From Anaerolineae bacterium (GTDB lineage: Bacteria > Chloroflexota > Anaerolineae > Aggregatilineales > Phototrophicaceae), in contig JAPKMO010000036.1 in NCBI GenBank assembly GCA_026645945.1, positions 1 to 36,064 on the forward strand: DNA of 36,064 bases. The letters are read 5' to 3'. The notes beneath the pieces are model-generated. The model was not told the origin of the DNA. It saw nothing but the letters and a program-made list of their open reading frames with translations, and made no database searches. Shown here one piece after another: positions 6,405 through 14,893 of this stretch. Position 1 is the stretch's first letter; each line of letters starts with the position of its first letter. The position numbers were made by a program, and so were the translations under genes.

Positions 6405-9048
6405 GCTCGTCCACCACTTCAAACTCGTGCGTGCCGGATACAAACGTCCAGGTTGGCGGGATGGTCACTTTGTCCAGATATTCGGTGATGGAGACGTGAT
6501 TGTAGGCGCTGCCGCCGTCAGTGCTGACGAAAACCCCCTCCAGGCCGCCGGCCATCACAACATTCGCGCGGGGGTTCGACCGGACGGCGCTGAGGCGGGC
6601 GTAGCGGTCGCGGGCGGAGAGCAGCAGCCCGCCCCGAATGCGCGGTTCGGCCCAGGCGGCGTCGCGCTCCGCTGTCTCCAGCGATACCACGCCTGACCGG
6701 TAAGTGGCAGCCAGCGCCTTCGTCCCCAAAAACGTCAGCCCCAGGCAGCTTCCGCCGTTCCAGTCGCGGTTAAAGGGCATCCACCCGTCCGGGGAGTCCT
6801 CGCCGCCGCGAAGCTGCCAGCGAAAACAGCCCACGCCGAAGGTCATCCCGCCGGGGGTGGCCGCGCCGGCCCACAGGTAGGCGGTGGTTTCGACCTGCTG
6901 GACGGCCAGCACGCGGATGTCCTGGCCTTCGAGGCCGATATGCCGGAAGGTATTCGACGCGCCGCCCTGCGACGACAGATAAACGCCGCCCAAACCCTGG
7001 GCAGATACTGCTACGCCGGAAAAACCGCGCGGCTCTTTAAAGGTTGTGATGGCGTAAAAACCGCGCGCGGGGTCGCTGCGGTCTACCAAAAGCTGCACCA
7101 GGTTTTCGCCGCGCGCTTCCAGTTCGTACAGGCCGTGATCGGTCGCCAGCAGCAGCAGCGGCTGGCCGCCGCGCAGCGTCCAGGCGATGTCTTCGATTTC
7201 AAAATCGGTGATACGTTTAATTTCTTCCCAGCTTTCGCCGCAGTCCCAGGAAAAATGCAGCCGCGAGACGCGCGCCGCCGTTTTGGTGACGGCCACCACC
7301 AGCCCCGGCATTTCGGGATGGGCTTTAACCAGGGCGACGTATTCTTCTTCCGGGAAGCGGCTGCACACTTCCCAGCCCTGGCCGTTGTCAAAAGTGCGGA
7401 ACAGGATGCTGCCGCTGCCGGCATACCAGGTGTTGGGCTGGAAATAATCGGCCTCCACCGCCGCAACGTTCTGCGTCGGCGCTTCATCCACCAGCAGGCG
7501 GATATTTTCGACCCAGCGCACGCCCGGCTCGCGCAGGATGATGTGGTAAACGTCCGAAACGTTCAGCGCCCGGCCAAACGGCCAGCCGCCGGCAATCTGG
7601 CGGGTGGTGCGGCGGGCATCTTCCTGCTCCCAGGGGGCCAGGTTGATGGCTTCCTGTACCGGCAGCGGGTTGATGACCTGGTTCAGGCGGCGGATCACGC
7701 GCTCGCGGACGCGGTTGGGGTCTTCTTCGTGAACCACGATCAGCCGCCCCCGGATGTGAACGGGTTTATGGCCGGCCCAGCGGGTGATGCAGCGAACGCC
7801 CAATGGCCGCCGGTCATCGAGCAGCTTTTGAATGGGCGTCAGCGCGTCCGGCGTGGCGTATTCGGCCAGCAGCGCCGGCGTGACTGGCACGCCGTGATGG
7901 ATGGCCGCTTCGATATATGGCACGACCAGCACTTCCACCGAACCCGGCGGCGCGAATGACCATAAATCCTTCTGGTTAAAGGCGCTGGCGCGGCTGGCGT
8001 GGGCGTCCCTGAGCGCCAGCCGTTCGTAATCGCGGGCCGTCACCGCGCGCGCCAGGGAACGCAGCTCCAGCGGGCCGCGAATGAGGGCGTTGTCCAGGGT
8101 TTCGGCGTCCTGGCCGCCGGCGGTGGGTTCGGGGTTGGTGACTTCGATGCCCGGCGGCACTTTGTCGGTATCCTTGACCACGCGCAGGACGTTGGACGGC
8201 AGATTACCCTCCACGCCGCCGCCGCGCCGGTACCATACCCGGATGTCGCGGGCGGGGTCGGGGACTTCGGCCAGCGGCGTCGCGCTGATGGCGAGGCTGC
8301 CTTCGGCGTCCAGCATTCGCACCGACGGCGCAAACGAAATCGTCCCGGTGATACGGTCGGCCACGTAAACGTACCGGTCATCCGGCCCCAGATCGGTGAA
8401 GTTGCTCACCTCTTTCCAGATGCGGTAGGTTTTGCCGCCGTATTCGATGGCGACCGCCTGGGCGTCCAGCTCGTCGGGGTCGGTTTCGACGCCCACCATC
8501 AGGTCGAGGCTGTCGCCGGTGGGCGCGATGATGGGCGGCTGCCGGACGCGAAAGAAGGTGTTCGGCAGGCGGGTTTCGCGGTAGGCATCGCGGGCGGCTT
8601 TTTCGGCCTCTACCATGTCGCAGTGGAAGGCACGCACCGTGACCGACGTTTGACCCGGATGGATGATGGCGGCCTCTACAGTTGCGAATATGGGCGGTTC
8701 GCCGCCGCTGCCGCCTTCGGTCGTCACCCGTGTGCCGCGCGGGATTTCCACCGGCCTGTCCAGGGCTTCCGGGATGCTGAAGATGAGATTGGCGCTGGCC
8801 GCTGTCGGCGGCTGTAACGATACCCCCAGCAGGTTCAAAAAGGCGATGTAAGCGTGTTCCGGCAGCCGGTTGAGGCGGTACAGCATCACCTCGGTCAGAT
8901 AGGTAAACAGTTCCAGCAGCACGATGCCGGGGTCGTTGGGGGTCAGGTCGTCCCACTTCTCCCGCGTGGATTGGTTCATTTTGAGCGTGGCTTCAAAAAG
9001 AAGCTGCTCGAAAGTCCGGTCGTGCAGTTTTGGTGGCGTCAGCGGCAT
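6385..9048 (-). CDS. Baseplate J-like protein fused to a BNR/Asp-box beta-propeller (887 aa)
   Basis: The first 520 or so residues match putative baseplate assembly proteins (Afp11/gpJ type, TIGR02243-like). They begin 'PPKLHDRTFEQLLFEA', contain 'LTPNDPGIVLLELFTYLTE' and 'RLNRLPEHAYIAFLNLLG', then the central J domain with 'ELRSLARAVTARDYERLA' and a C-terminal 'RVRERVIRRLNQVINPL' helix. After about residue 535 comes a different region of about 330 residues with Asp-box-like turns (TFDNGQGW, SWDCGESW, STDGGSAY) typical of BNR/sortilin-type propellers. The fused propeller would sit on the outer rim of the baseplate. ATG 9048 overlaps the stop of the gp25-like gene (TAATG), so translation is probably coupled. 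The family is normally 500-700 residues, so the excess equals the propeller. Confidence 0.88.
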   Translation of the reverse strand: MPLTPPKLHDRTFEQLLFEATLKMNQSTREKWDDLTPNDPGIVLLELFTYLTEVMLYRLNRLPEHAYIAFLNLLGVSLQPPTAASANLIFSIPEALDRPVEIPRGTRVTTEGGSGGEPPIFATVEAAIIHPGQTSVTVRAFHCDMVEAEKAARDAYRETRLPNTFFRVRQPPIIAPTGDSLDLMVGVETDPDELDAQAVAIEYGGKTYRIWKEVSNFTDLGPDDRYVYVADRITGTISFAPSVRMLDAEGSLAISATPLAEVPDPARDIRVWYRRGGGVEGNLPSNVLRVVKDTDKVPPGIEVTNPEPTAGGQDAETLDNALIRGPLELRSLARAVTARDYERLALRDAHASRASAFNQKDLWSFAPPGSVEVLVVPYIEAAIHHGVPVTPALLAEYATPDALTPIQKLLDDRRPLGVRCITRWAGHKPVHIRGRLIVVHEEDPNRVRERVIRRLNQVINPLPVQEAINLAPWEQEDARRTTRQIAGGWPFGRALNVSDVYHIILREPGVRWVENIRLLVDEAPTQNVAAVEADYFQPNTWYAGSGSILFRTFDNGQGWEVCSRFPEEEYVALVKAHPEMPGLVVAVTKTAARVSRLHFSWDCGESWEEIKRITDFEIEDIAWTLRGGQPLLLLATDHGLYELEARGENLVQLLVDRSDPARGFYAITTFKEPRGFSGVAVSAQGLGGVYLSSQGGASNTFRHIGLEGQDIRVLAVQQVETTAYLWAGAATPGGMTFGVGCFRWQLRGGEDSPDGWMPFNRDWNGGSCLGLTFLGTKALAATYRSGVVSLETAERDAAWAEPRIRGGLLLSARDRYARLSAVRSNPRANVVMAGGLEGVFVSTDGGSAYNHVSITEYLDKVTIPPTWTFVSGTHEFEVVDEHEAAGH

Positions 9049-9470
9049 TATGCCTCCTCACCCGTCAGATTCAGCGGAAAAACCAGCGCGCTGGTTTGCT
9101 GGGTGGCTTTGATGCGGTATTTCAGAAAAATTTCCAGTTGTTCCGGGCGGTCAGGGCTGCGGCGCGCGTCCAGTTCCAGGACATCAATACGCGGCTCCCA
9201 GCGTTTGATCGCCCGCTGGACGTAAAAGATTGCCAGCCCGGCGGTGGTTTCGTCGTTGGGCGCAAAGATCAGCCGGTGCAGGGGGCAGCCGTATTCCGGG
9301 CGCATCACGCGCTCGCCCGGTCGGGTGGAAAGCAGCAGGTAAATGGCCTGCCGGATGGCGGCGTCGCCCTCGACCATCTCCACCCCCAGGCCGGGGATGA
9401 GATTCAGGCCGCTGCCGGCCTCGCCAAAATCGGGATGTTGAAAACGCCAGGCGCGAAAACGCGCGCGCAT
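9048..9470 (-). CDS. GPW/gp25-like baseplate wedge protein (140 aa)
   Basis: A member of the gp25/GPW family (T4 gp25, Afp9/Pvc9), a lysozyme-like-fold wedge component that starts sheath assembly at the baseplate. Diagnostic features are 'DAAIRQAIYLLLSTRPGERVMRPEYGC', containing the conserved T-x-x-GER-x-x-x-x-x-YG core, then 'ALF.VQRAIKRWEPRIDV'-type helix and strands. Length is normal for the family. ATG 9470 has GAGGTAAGGG just upstream and sits 15 bases after the PAAR-like gene stop. The stop overlaps the baseplate J start. Confidence 0.92.
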   Translation of the reverse strand: MRARFRAWRFQHPDFGEAGSGLNLIPGLGVEMVEGDAAIRQAIYLLLSTRPGERVMRPEYGCPLHRLIFAPNDETTAGLAIFYVQRAIKRWEPRIDVLELDARRSPDRPEQLEIFLKYRIKATQQTSALVFPLNLTGEEA

Positions 9471-9485
9471 ACCCTTACCTCACCC

Positions 9486-9824
9486 TCACCTGACGGAAAC
9501 CAGGTCTTGCCCTGGGCTGCGGACTTTGTACGTAACCACGCCCGGCGGCGTGCCGTCGGTCAGGCCGGTGACGGTATCCAGACACACCCGCTGGCCGTTG
9601 ATGGCGATAAAATCGCAGTAGCCGATCTGGACGGCCAGCGTTGTGCTGCACGGTTTGATGGTGATGCCGACGTTCGGGCAGCCGATGATAAACGCGCCCT
9701 CCGGGTTGTTGTCCACCAGGGCAGGGCGTCCCTCAATCCAGACCAGGAACTGCGTCGGCACGATGATGACGCTGCCCAGTTCGTGCGCGCAGACCAGCGA
9801 AGCGCCGTGCGTCAGAATGTTCAT
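9486..9824 (-). CDS. PAAR-like spike-tip protein (112 aa)
   Basis: A small protein starting 'MNILTHGASLVCAHELG'. It has Cys/His residues spaced as in PAAR-like tip proteins (C12/H14 early, C49, C58, C69, C81 later) and Gly-rich turns. It sits between spike and gp25-like genes, where CIS loci carry the PAAR tip (Afp10/Pvc10). PAAR proteins bind a metal and sharpen the end of the VgrG/gp5-like spike. The sequence lacks an obvious 'PAAR' tetrapeptide, so the assignment leans on position, size and Cys/His content. ATG 9824 overlaps the spike stop (TGATG). Confidence 0.68.
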   Translation of the reverse strand: MNILTHGASLVCAHELGSVIIVPTQFLVWIEGRPALVDNNPEGAFIIGCPNVGITIKPCSTTLAVQIGYCDFIAINGQRVCLDTVTGLTDGTPPGVVTYKVRSPGQDLVSVR

Positions 9825-11338
9825 CAGCCCCTCTCAAAATCTATGCGGCTGCCCCGGATGGTGATCGAGCGCCCTGGCGCTTCGATTTCCAGATCGGTAT
9901 CGGCGTGCAGCCGCACCTTGCCGGGTGAAAGTTCGATAAAACTGCCATCCCGATTTTCCAGGCGGATCGCGCCGCGCCCATCGTCCAGCCGGATGCGCTG
10001 GCCGCCGGGCGTGAGGATGGTGAAACGCCGGATGCTGCCGCCCTGTTCGCCGGGATCGTCCACCCGGTTTTTGCCGTACAGGCCGCCCAGCACCACACCC
10101 TGCGCCGGGTCTTCGTGCGTCAGCAGCACCAGCACCAGGTCGCCCACGTTCGGCAGAATCGCCAGCCCTTTACCCTGGCCCGCGCCCGCCGATACCACGC
10201 CTAACCAGTCGGTTTCCACGTTTTCGTAGGCCGGCAGTTTGACGCGCACGCGCCCCCGGCGTTCGGGGTCGTTTACGCGCGTGACGATGCCGGGTGTGGC
10301 GACCGACCCTCTAGGGCGTTCGCGGAGTGGTGGCGGGGTGGTGGCGATTTCGGCCACATAACCGAGCCGGTCGTTGATGATGTGATTGACACTGGTGAGG
10401 ATGTAACGCCCGACGACCGCGCTGGCGAGTCCCTGCACTTCGACCGGGCAGCCGGGACGCAGCAGCGGGCTGCCTTCGGCCACACCCCACAGCGTCACCT
10501 CGCGTGCTGCCCGCACGTCCAGCTCGGCCTGCGCCATCGCTTCGGCGTGCTGCTGGTTCTGCGCCGCTTCGTTAACCAGCGTCCGCGCGCCGGAGCCGCC
10601 CACCTTGCCCGGCTCAACCTCGGCGCGCACCAGCCGCCCCGACCGCGCCGACCGGGCACGCCCCTCGTGCGTATCCACGTAAACCGGACTCCAGCCGGTG
10701 GCGACCACCGAGCGGCAGGCCGTGTCGCCGTTAATTTCGACGCGCGCTTCCAGCAGGGTGCTGCCGAGCGTGAGGGTGACAGTTTCGCCAAAACCTTCCA
10801 GGGTGATGAGGTGCAGCACATCGCCGCGCTGTGTCAGGTACAGTCCGCAGCGTTCGGCCACTTCAACCAGCAGGTCGAAGTCCGACTGGCGGTGCTGGAC
10901 GAGATGCTGCCAGGTTGGGCCGTCGGCCATCGCCTCGACCCGCAGCCCCAGGTCGCCCACCAGGGCGCGCGCCAGGCTGCGGGCGTTGACCTGGACATGC
11001 GTGCGGACGGTCTGGCGCTTCCGCAGGGCGTGAAGCTGGTCATAAGCCCGGACGCGCACCTCGCGTTCCCCGGAAGGCGCGTAAATATACTCGACCGCCG
11101 TGATCTGCCCGCTGAAAATGGGCGTGCTGCGCCCGCTGATGCCGACCCGCAGCGCCATGCCGGGCGCGAAATCTGCCGTATCCGGTTCGTCATAAAATGC
11201 CAGCTCGCAAAGCGTGGGCAGCGAAAGCCGCTGCTGGACACGCACTTCGCTGAGCGTTTGAATGGCCGCCGCGCCGAGAGGCGCGCCGCCGGCTTCGATC
11301 ACGACTTCGGACAGGGCGGTGACGGGAGGCATGGTCAC
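9824..11338 (-). CDS. VgrG-like central spike protein (504 aa)
   Basis: Equivalent of Afp8/Pvc8, the trimeric spike at the end of the inner tube. The N-terminal part (about 10-330) matches the gp27/GPD (phage late control D) fold, including 'YDQLHALRKRQTVR', 'SDFDLLVEVAERCGLYL' and 'GRYILTSVNHII'. Residues about 345-420 form the gp5-type OB fold ('GIVTRVNDPERRGRVRVKLP', 'WLGVVSAGAGQGKGLAILPNVGD', 'VVLGGLYG'). The last 60 residues are a short beta-helix tip with 'GQRIRLDDGRGAIRLENRDGS'. The annotated start is GTG 11338, 4 bases after the LysM gene; ATG 11332 two codons later is an equally possible start. The stop overlaps the PAAR-like gene, matching the physical spike-tip contact. Confidence 0.92.
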   Translation of the reverse strand: MTMPPVTALSEVVIEAGGAPLGAAAIQTLSEVRVQQRLSLPTLCELAFYDEPDTADFAPGMALRVGISGRSTPIFSGQITAVEYIYAPSGEREVRVRAYDQLHALRKRQTVRTHVQVNARSLARALVGDLGLRVEAMADGPTWQHLVQHRQSDFDLLVEVAERCGLYLTQRGDVLHLITLEGFGETVTLTLGSTLLEARVEINGDTACRSVVATGWSPVYVDTHEGRARSARSGRLVRAEVEPGKVGGSGARTLVNEAAQNQQHAEAMAQAELDVRAAREVTLWGVAEGSPLLRPGCPVEVQGLASAVVGRYILTSVNHIINDRLGYVAEIATTPPPLRERPRGSVATPGIVTRVNDPERRGRVRVKLPAYENVETDWLGVVSAGAGQGKGLAILPNVGDLVLVLLTHEDPAQGVVLGGLYGKNRVDDPGEQGGSIRRFTILTPGGQRIRLDDGRGAIRLENRDGSFIELSPGKVRLHADTDLEIEAPGRSITIRGSRIDFERG

Positions 11339-11342
11339 GGCT

Positions 11343-12065
11343 TCAGGCTCTCCTTCGAGTGATTTCGATGGCGGGGATGTTCAGCAGCGTACCCGGCGCG
11401 ACGTTGAGCGGGTCGGGTACGTCGTTGTAGCGGGCGATCAAACGCCACAGCTGCGGATCGCCGTAATAGCGGAAGGCCAGTTCGTCCAGCCGGTCGTCGG
11501 CGGTAAAGGCGTACATCTCCTCGCGGTCTACCAGGAAGGGCGTGATGTCCTCGAAATCTTCCAGTTCCGGCGGCAGAAAAATCGGCTCGCGCGGGCGGCC
11601 TTCGTCCGGGTCGCCGGTGCGGACGAAACGCATCCGCAGCAAAGATCGCTGCGGCGTGCCGGTGGCGGTGAAAAACTCCAGCCGTTCGGCGACTGCCGTC
11701 ACCACGCCGGGGATGTTCCAGGCTTTGCCCCAGATGAACCGCACCAGGGGCGGGTGGCGAAAACCGTCCGTGCCGACGGTATTTTCGGTCATGTCCCAGA
11801 AGGGGGCGGTCAGGTCGCGCACGTCCTCGGTCTGGATGCTCGAACCGTCCAGATTGACATCGAACAGCAGGTCGAGTTCAAGTTCCGTCCTGCCGCCGCC
11901 GATGTACAGCAGCGGATAGTCGGACAGCCCCGCCCCGGCCAGCGGGCCGCCGAGCGACTGGCGCGGTTTAACGCCGGCAGCGCGGGTGAAGGTCAGGCTT
12001 TCCGGGTTGAGCAGGCAGCCGATGCGCTGGTTGGTCTGTTCGATCAAAAAAACGACCCGTTCCAC
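11343..12065 (-). CDS. CIS tube/LysM-type baseplate hub protein (240 aa)
   Basis: Equivalent of Afp7/Pvc7. Residues 1-165 match the CIS tube protein N-terminal domain: 'IEQTNQRIGCLLNPESLTFTR', 'GGGRTELELDLLFDVN', 'VRDLTAPFWDMTE' and 'PPLVRFIWGKAWNIPGVV'. Residues about 187-235 form a LysM-like domain ('AFTADDRLDELAFRYYGDP', 'LWRLIARYNDV', 'APGTLLNIP'). The protein joins the inner tube to the spike. The start is GTG at 12065, whose G overlaps the upstream stop (TAGTG). It lies just before the spike gene, the usual CIS order. Confidence 0.88.
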   Translation of the reverse strand: MERVVFLIEQTNQRIGCLLNPESLTFTRAAGVKPRQSLGGPLAGAGLSDYPLLYIGGGRTELELDLLFDVNLDGSSIQTEDVRDLTAPFWDMTENTVGTDGFRHPPLVRFIWGKAWNIPGVVTAVAERLEFFTATGTPQRSLLRMRFVRTGDPDEGRPREPIFLPPELEDFEDITPFLVDREEMYAFTADDRLDELAFRYYGDPQLWRLIARYNDVPDPLNVAPGTLLNIPAIEITRRRA

Positions 12066-13201
12066 TACCAGTCCCCTTTCTGTTCGCGGTCAAGGCGCTG
12101 GCGGCGCTCCTGTTCCCGGACGGCGCGCTGCCAGTCGGCTGCTGTGTCGTCGCGGGTTTCCGGCAGGGGCGGCCACAGGTCTTTCGGCAGCGCAGCCGCC
12201 TCGAACGGGTAGGCGCGGGGCAACCCCGGCGCGGCGGGGAAAAGCGGCGGTGCGCCGGGCGTGGAGGGCGAAAGCGTCGGGGGCGGCACGAGCGGGCGCT
12301 CCGGGCCGGGTGTGGTGAAAACTGTTTCCGTCCGGGGCGGCGCGGCCTCGCTGCGTCCGACCTCGGCAGCGCCGGGATGGGGCGGGGCGGTCGTGCGAAT
12401 CGCCCGGTTAGGGACAGGGGGGCGCTCTGGCTGCCGGGTTTCGACCGGTGGCGGGGTTTCCGCCTCAAAAGCGGCTGAAGTCACTTCCGGCGGGCGCGGC
12501 GTCTGGCCGAGCGCGCGGGTTTCCACCCGGCGGGCCGGCGGCGCTTGGGCTGCCGCCGAGGGGACGAAAGACGCCGAAGCCGGGGCGGCGTCTGGCCGGG
12601 GCGCTTCGACGGGGAGCGGCGCGGGCGGGCGAACCATCGCTGCTGCGGCGATCTCCGGCGGGCTTACGTCCTGGCTGCGTCTCACTTCCGGCGCTTTGGC
12701 GGGCGCGGGGGCGGACGGCCATATAGTGGGCGGGTGGCCGGCGGCTGGCGGGTGAGAAGCGACCTCGACGGCTGCGCCGGCTTCGGGCGCGGTGGTTTCG
12801 ATGACGGCAGCTTCCGGCGGCGCGCGCCGCATCCAGCGGCGGATGGCCGGCAGCAGCGGGCGGGGCAGCCGCGCCTGGGCGGTCTGGACAGGCGCTTCGG
12901 CGGCGCGATTTTCCGGGACTGGCGGCGCGTCGGCCATGTCCGGCGGTTCGATCAAACCCTCGCCGCCGGGTTCGAGCAGGTGAGGCGCTTCGGCCTGCAC
13001 CCGCGCCAGCCAGTGTTCCGGCGGGGCGGGCCGCGCGCGGGCCAGCCAGTGTTCTGGCGGCCCTCCGGGGGCGTCGGCGGGCGGGCGCGCGGCAGGGTTT
13101 TCCAGCGCCAGCGCCTGCCGGTAGGCCGCTTCAGCCCCGGCGTCGAGCAGGCGCGCCACCCGCCTGATGAACACTGCCCACCACCTGCGCCAGAAAATCA
13201 T
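12065..13201 (-). CDS. Pro/Ala-rich, mostly disordered protein of unknown function within the CIS core (378 aa)
   Basis: No recognised family. A short N-terminal Trp/Arg-rich amphipathic stretch (MIFWRRWWAVFIRRVARLL) and a helix lead into about 280 residues of Pro/Ala/Glu/Arg-rich, low-complexity, probably disordered sequence. The element 'PPEHWLAR' is duplicated in tandem near residues 47-68. The C-terminus is more ordered and charged ('LPKDLWPPLPETRD', 'WQRAVREQERRQRLDREQ'). ATG 13201 is 3 bases after the tube gene stop, and the TAG stop overlaps the LysM-type gene, so it is co-translated with core parts. Possible roles include a tube/baseplate linker, an assembly factor or a packaged cargo; none can be shown. 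Its frame is long and consistent, and the operon spacing makes it a real gene. Confidence 0.75.
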   Translation of the reverse strand: MIFWRRWWAVFIRRVARLLDAGAEAAYRQALALENPAARPPADAPGGPPEHWLARARPAPPEHWLARVQAEAPHLLEPGGEGLIEPPDMADAPPVPENRAAEAPVQTAQARLPRPLLPAIRRWMRRAPPEAAVIETTAPEAGAAVEVASHPPAAGHPPTIWPSAPAPAKAPEVRRSQDVSPPEIAAAAMVRPPAPLPVEAPRPDAAPASASFVPSAAAQAPPARRVETRALGQTPRPPEVTSAAFEAETPPPVETRQPERPPVPNRAIRTTAPPHPGAAEVGRSEAAPPRTETVFTTPGPERPLVPPPTLSPSTPGAPPLFPAAPGLPRAYPFEAAALPKDLWPPLPETRDDTAADWQRAVREQERRQRLDREQKGDW

Positions 13202-13204
13202 CGT

Positions 13205-13645
13205 TTAGGCTCGCTCCAGGCGGTCATAAACCAGCGTGACGCTTTCGATGGCGACCTCGCGGCTCATAGCGTCGAGGTGCGCGCCGCGCCAGGACGCCAC
13301 CCAGGCGTTGGACAGGTTCCAGCGCAGCACCTCGCTGATACCTTCTGAATTGAGCATCAAAATCGAAATGTTGCGGCGTTCCACCTTACCCTCGACCGCC
13401 GTCCACAGCCAGTTGAACATATCGGCGGAGGCGGTCAGCCCGTAGTGCAGCGCCACCGGCTCGTAGTTGACCTGGCCGGGGATGTTGCGGACGATCTGCC
13501 GCAGGCCGCCTTCGCGGTATTTAATCACATCAATGGTGACGCCCAGGCCCGTGCAGGTCGTAAAGTGCGCCTCGACCACACCCCGGATTTCGATTTTGAA
13601 ATTATAGGCGCGATAAGGGTCAATAATTGCTCCGGGTTCAGCCAT
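13205..13645 (-). CDS. CIS inner tube protein (T4 gp19-like, 146 aa)
   Basis: Matches the phage tail tube/Hcp-like family (Afp1/Afp5, T4 gp19, PF06841-like), which stacks as hexamer rings into the inner tube. It shows the conserved start 'DPYRAYNFKIEIRGVVEAHFTTCTGL', then 'YREGGLRQIVRNIPGQVNYEPVALHYGLT', 'MFNWLWTAVEGKVERRNISI' and 'VLRWNLSNAWVASW', ending 'AIESVTLVYDRLER'. Length is typical. An exact AAGGAGG ribosome site overlaps the sheath stop codon 10 bases before ATG 13645, suggesting high translation. Only one tube gene is visible, whereas Afp/PVC loci carry two or three. Confidence 0.93.
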   Translation of the reverse strand: MAEPGAIIDPYRAYNFKIEIRGVVEAHFTTCTGLGVTIDVIKYREGGLRQIVRNIPGQVNYEPVALHYGLTASADMFNWLWTAVEGKVERRNISILMLNSEGISEVLRWNLSNAWVASWRGAHLDAMSREVAIESVTLVYDRLERA

Positions 13646-13651
13646 GTTGGA

Positions 13652-14878
13652 TTAACCTCCTTCTGGCGCTTCGTTAGTCTGCGTTTCGGCGACGCTCTGG
13701 CTGATCTGGAAGATGACGAACTCGGCAGGTTTGACCGGCGCCAGGCCGATGACCGTGACCACGTAACCGAGATCAATCGTCTCTTTGGTATTGGTTTCGG
13801 CGTCGCACTTGACGAAGAAAGCCTGTTCCGGCGCGGCGCCCATCAGCGCGCCATCGCGCCACAGCAGCAGCAAAAATGCGCCTACGTCGCGCTGGATGGA
13901 CTTCCACAGCGTCATATCGTTGGGTTCAAAAACCACCCAGCGCATACTTTCTTCGATGGACTCTTTTATCATGTTTACCAGGCGGCGCACGTTCAGGTAG
14001 CGGTATTCGCCGGATGAAGCGGCCAGCGTGCGCGCGCCCCAGACGCGGATGCCTTCGGTCGGGAAAAAGCGGATGATGTTTACGCCGCGCGGGTTGAGGG
14101 CGGCCTGCTCGCCGTCGGTGACGCGGTAGGTCACGTTGAGCGCGCCCCGGATGGGTTCGTTGGCCGGGGCTTTATGCACGCCGCGCGTGGCATCCGTGCG
14201 CGCCCAGATGCCGGCCATAAAGCCCGACGGCGCGACGGTGATAACCTGGCGCGGGTCGAACGGGTTGGCGACCAGTATCCAGGGGAAATAAAACGTGCCA
14301 TAACCGCCGTCAGACTGGCGGGGACGCAGGCCGCTGTCTTTTTCTACCTTACCATCGGCCCCGACGACCGCCGCTTCCTTCAGCTTATCAATCTGCGTCG
14401 GCGCGATTTCCTTCGGCGCGTCCAGGATACCCACCCGGTCCCCCAGGTCTTCGCAGTGTTTCAGCACCGCTTCGTAAATGATCGGGTCGGCCTGTCCCGG
14501 CGCGGCCACAATCGCCACCTCGTCCACGCGCTCCAAGGCGGTCAGCGCGTCCTGAACCGAGCCTTTTTTGCCGGTGTTGACCACGTAACAGCGCGTGCCG
14601 CCGTTGAGGAAAAAGCCGTAAACGGCGTGCGCCAGATGCCATTCTGCCGTGTCGTTCGCCGCCTGCGCGCCGCCGTTCCCGGCGGGTTCCTGCGGCGGCA
14701 CGAACAGGTTTAAAAACTCCGTCCAGTTGTTGACCGGCGTGGGGATATTGACGAACGCATCGGCTTTGGGCGCGATGCCAACGAAAGCCGCCGTGCTGGT
14801 GCCGACTGCTTCAATAGGTCTGGCGCCGGTTTGTTTCTCGATAATGTAAACGCCCGGCGCGCGCGGTTGATTCAGCAT
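13652..14878 (-). CDS. CIS contractile sheath protein (408 aa)
   Basis: Phage tail sheath family (PF04984-like; Afp2-4/Pvc2-4). The N-terminus 'QPRAPGVYIIEKQTGARPIEAVGTSTAAFVG' is diagnostic. Family features downstream are 'NWTEFLNLF', 'AHAVYGFFLNGGTRCYVVN', 'YFPWILVANP', 'VAPSGFMAGIWARTDATRGVHKAPAN', 'INIIRFFPTEGIRVWGART' and the C-terminal 'YLNVRRLVNMIKESIEESMRWVVFEPND', with the 'VVTVIGLAPVKPAEFVIFQISQ' strand that interlocks subunits. Contraction of the sheath drives the inner tube out. AAGGAG lies 8 bases before ATG 14878. A single sheath gene is present. Its compact size and the single copy fit simpler CIS lineages rather than Afp/PVC. Confidence 0.95.
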   Translation of the reverse strand: MLNQPRAPGVYIIEKQTGARPIEAVGTSTAAFVGIAPKADAFVNIPTPVNNWTEFLNLFVPPQEPAGNGGAQAANDTAEWHLAHAVYGFFLNGGTRCYVVNTGKKGSVQDALTALERVDEVAIVAAPGQADPIIYEAVLKHCEDLGDRVGILDAPKEIAPTQIDKLKEAAVVGADGKVEKDSGLRPRQSDGGYGTFYFPWILVANPFDPRQVITVAPSGFMAGIWARTDATRGVHKAPANEPIRGALNVTYRVTDGEQAALNPRGVNIIRFFPTEGIRVWGARTLAASSGEYRYLNVRRLVNMIKESIEESMRWVVFEPNDMTLWKSIQRDVGAFLLLLWRDGALMGAAPEQAFFVKCDAETNTKETIDLGYVVTVIGLAPVKPAEFVIFQISQSVAETQTNEAPEGG

Positions 14879-14893
14879 ACAGTCTCTCCTTCA

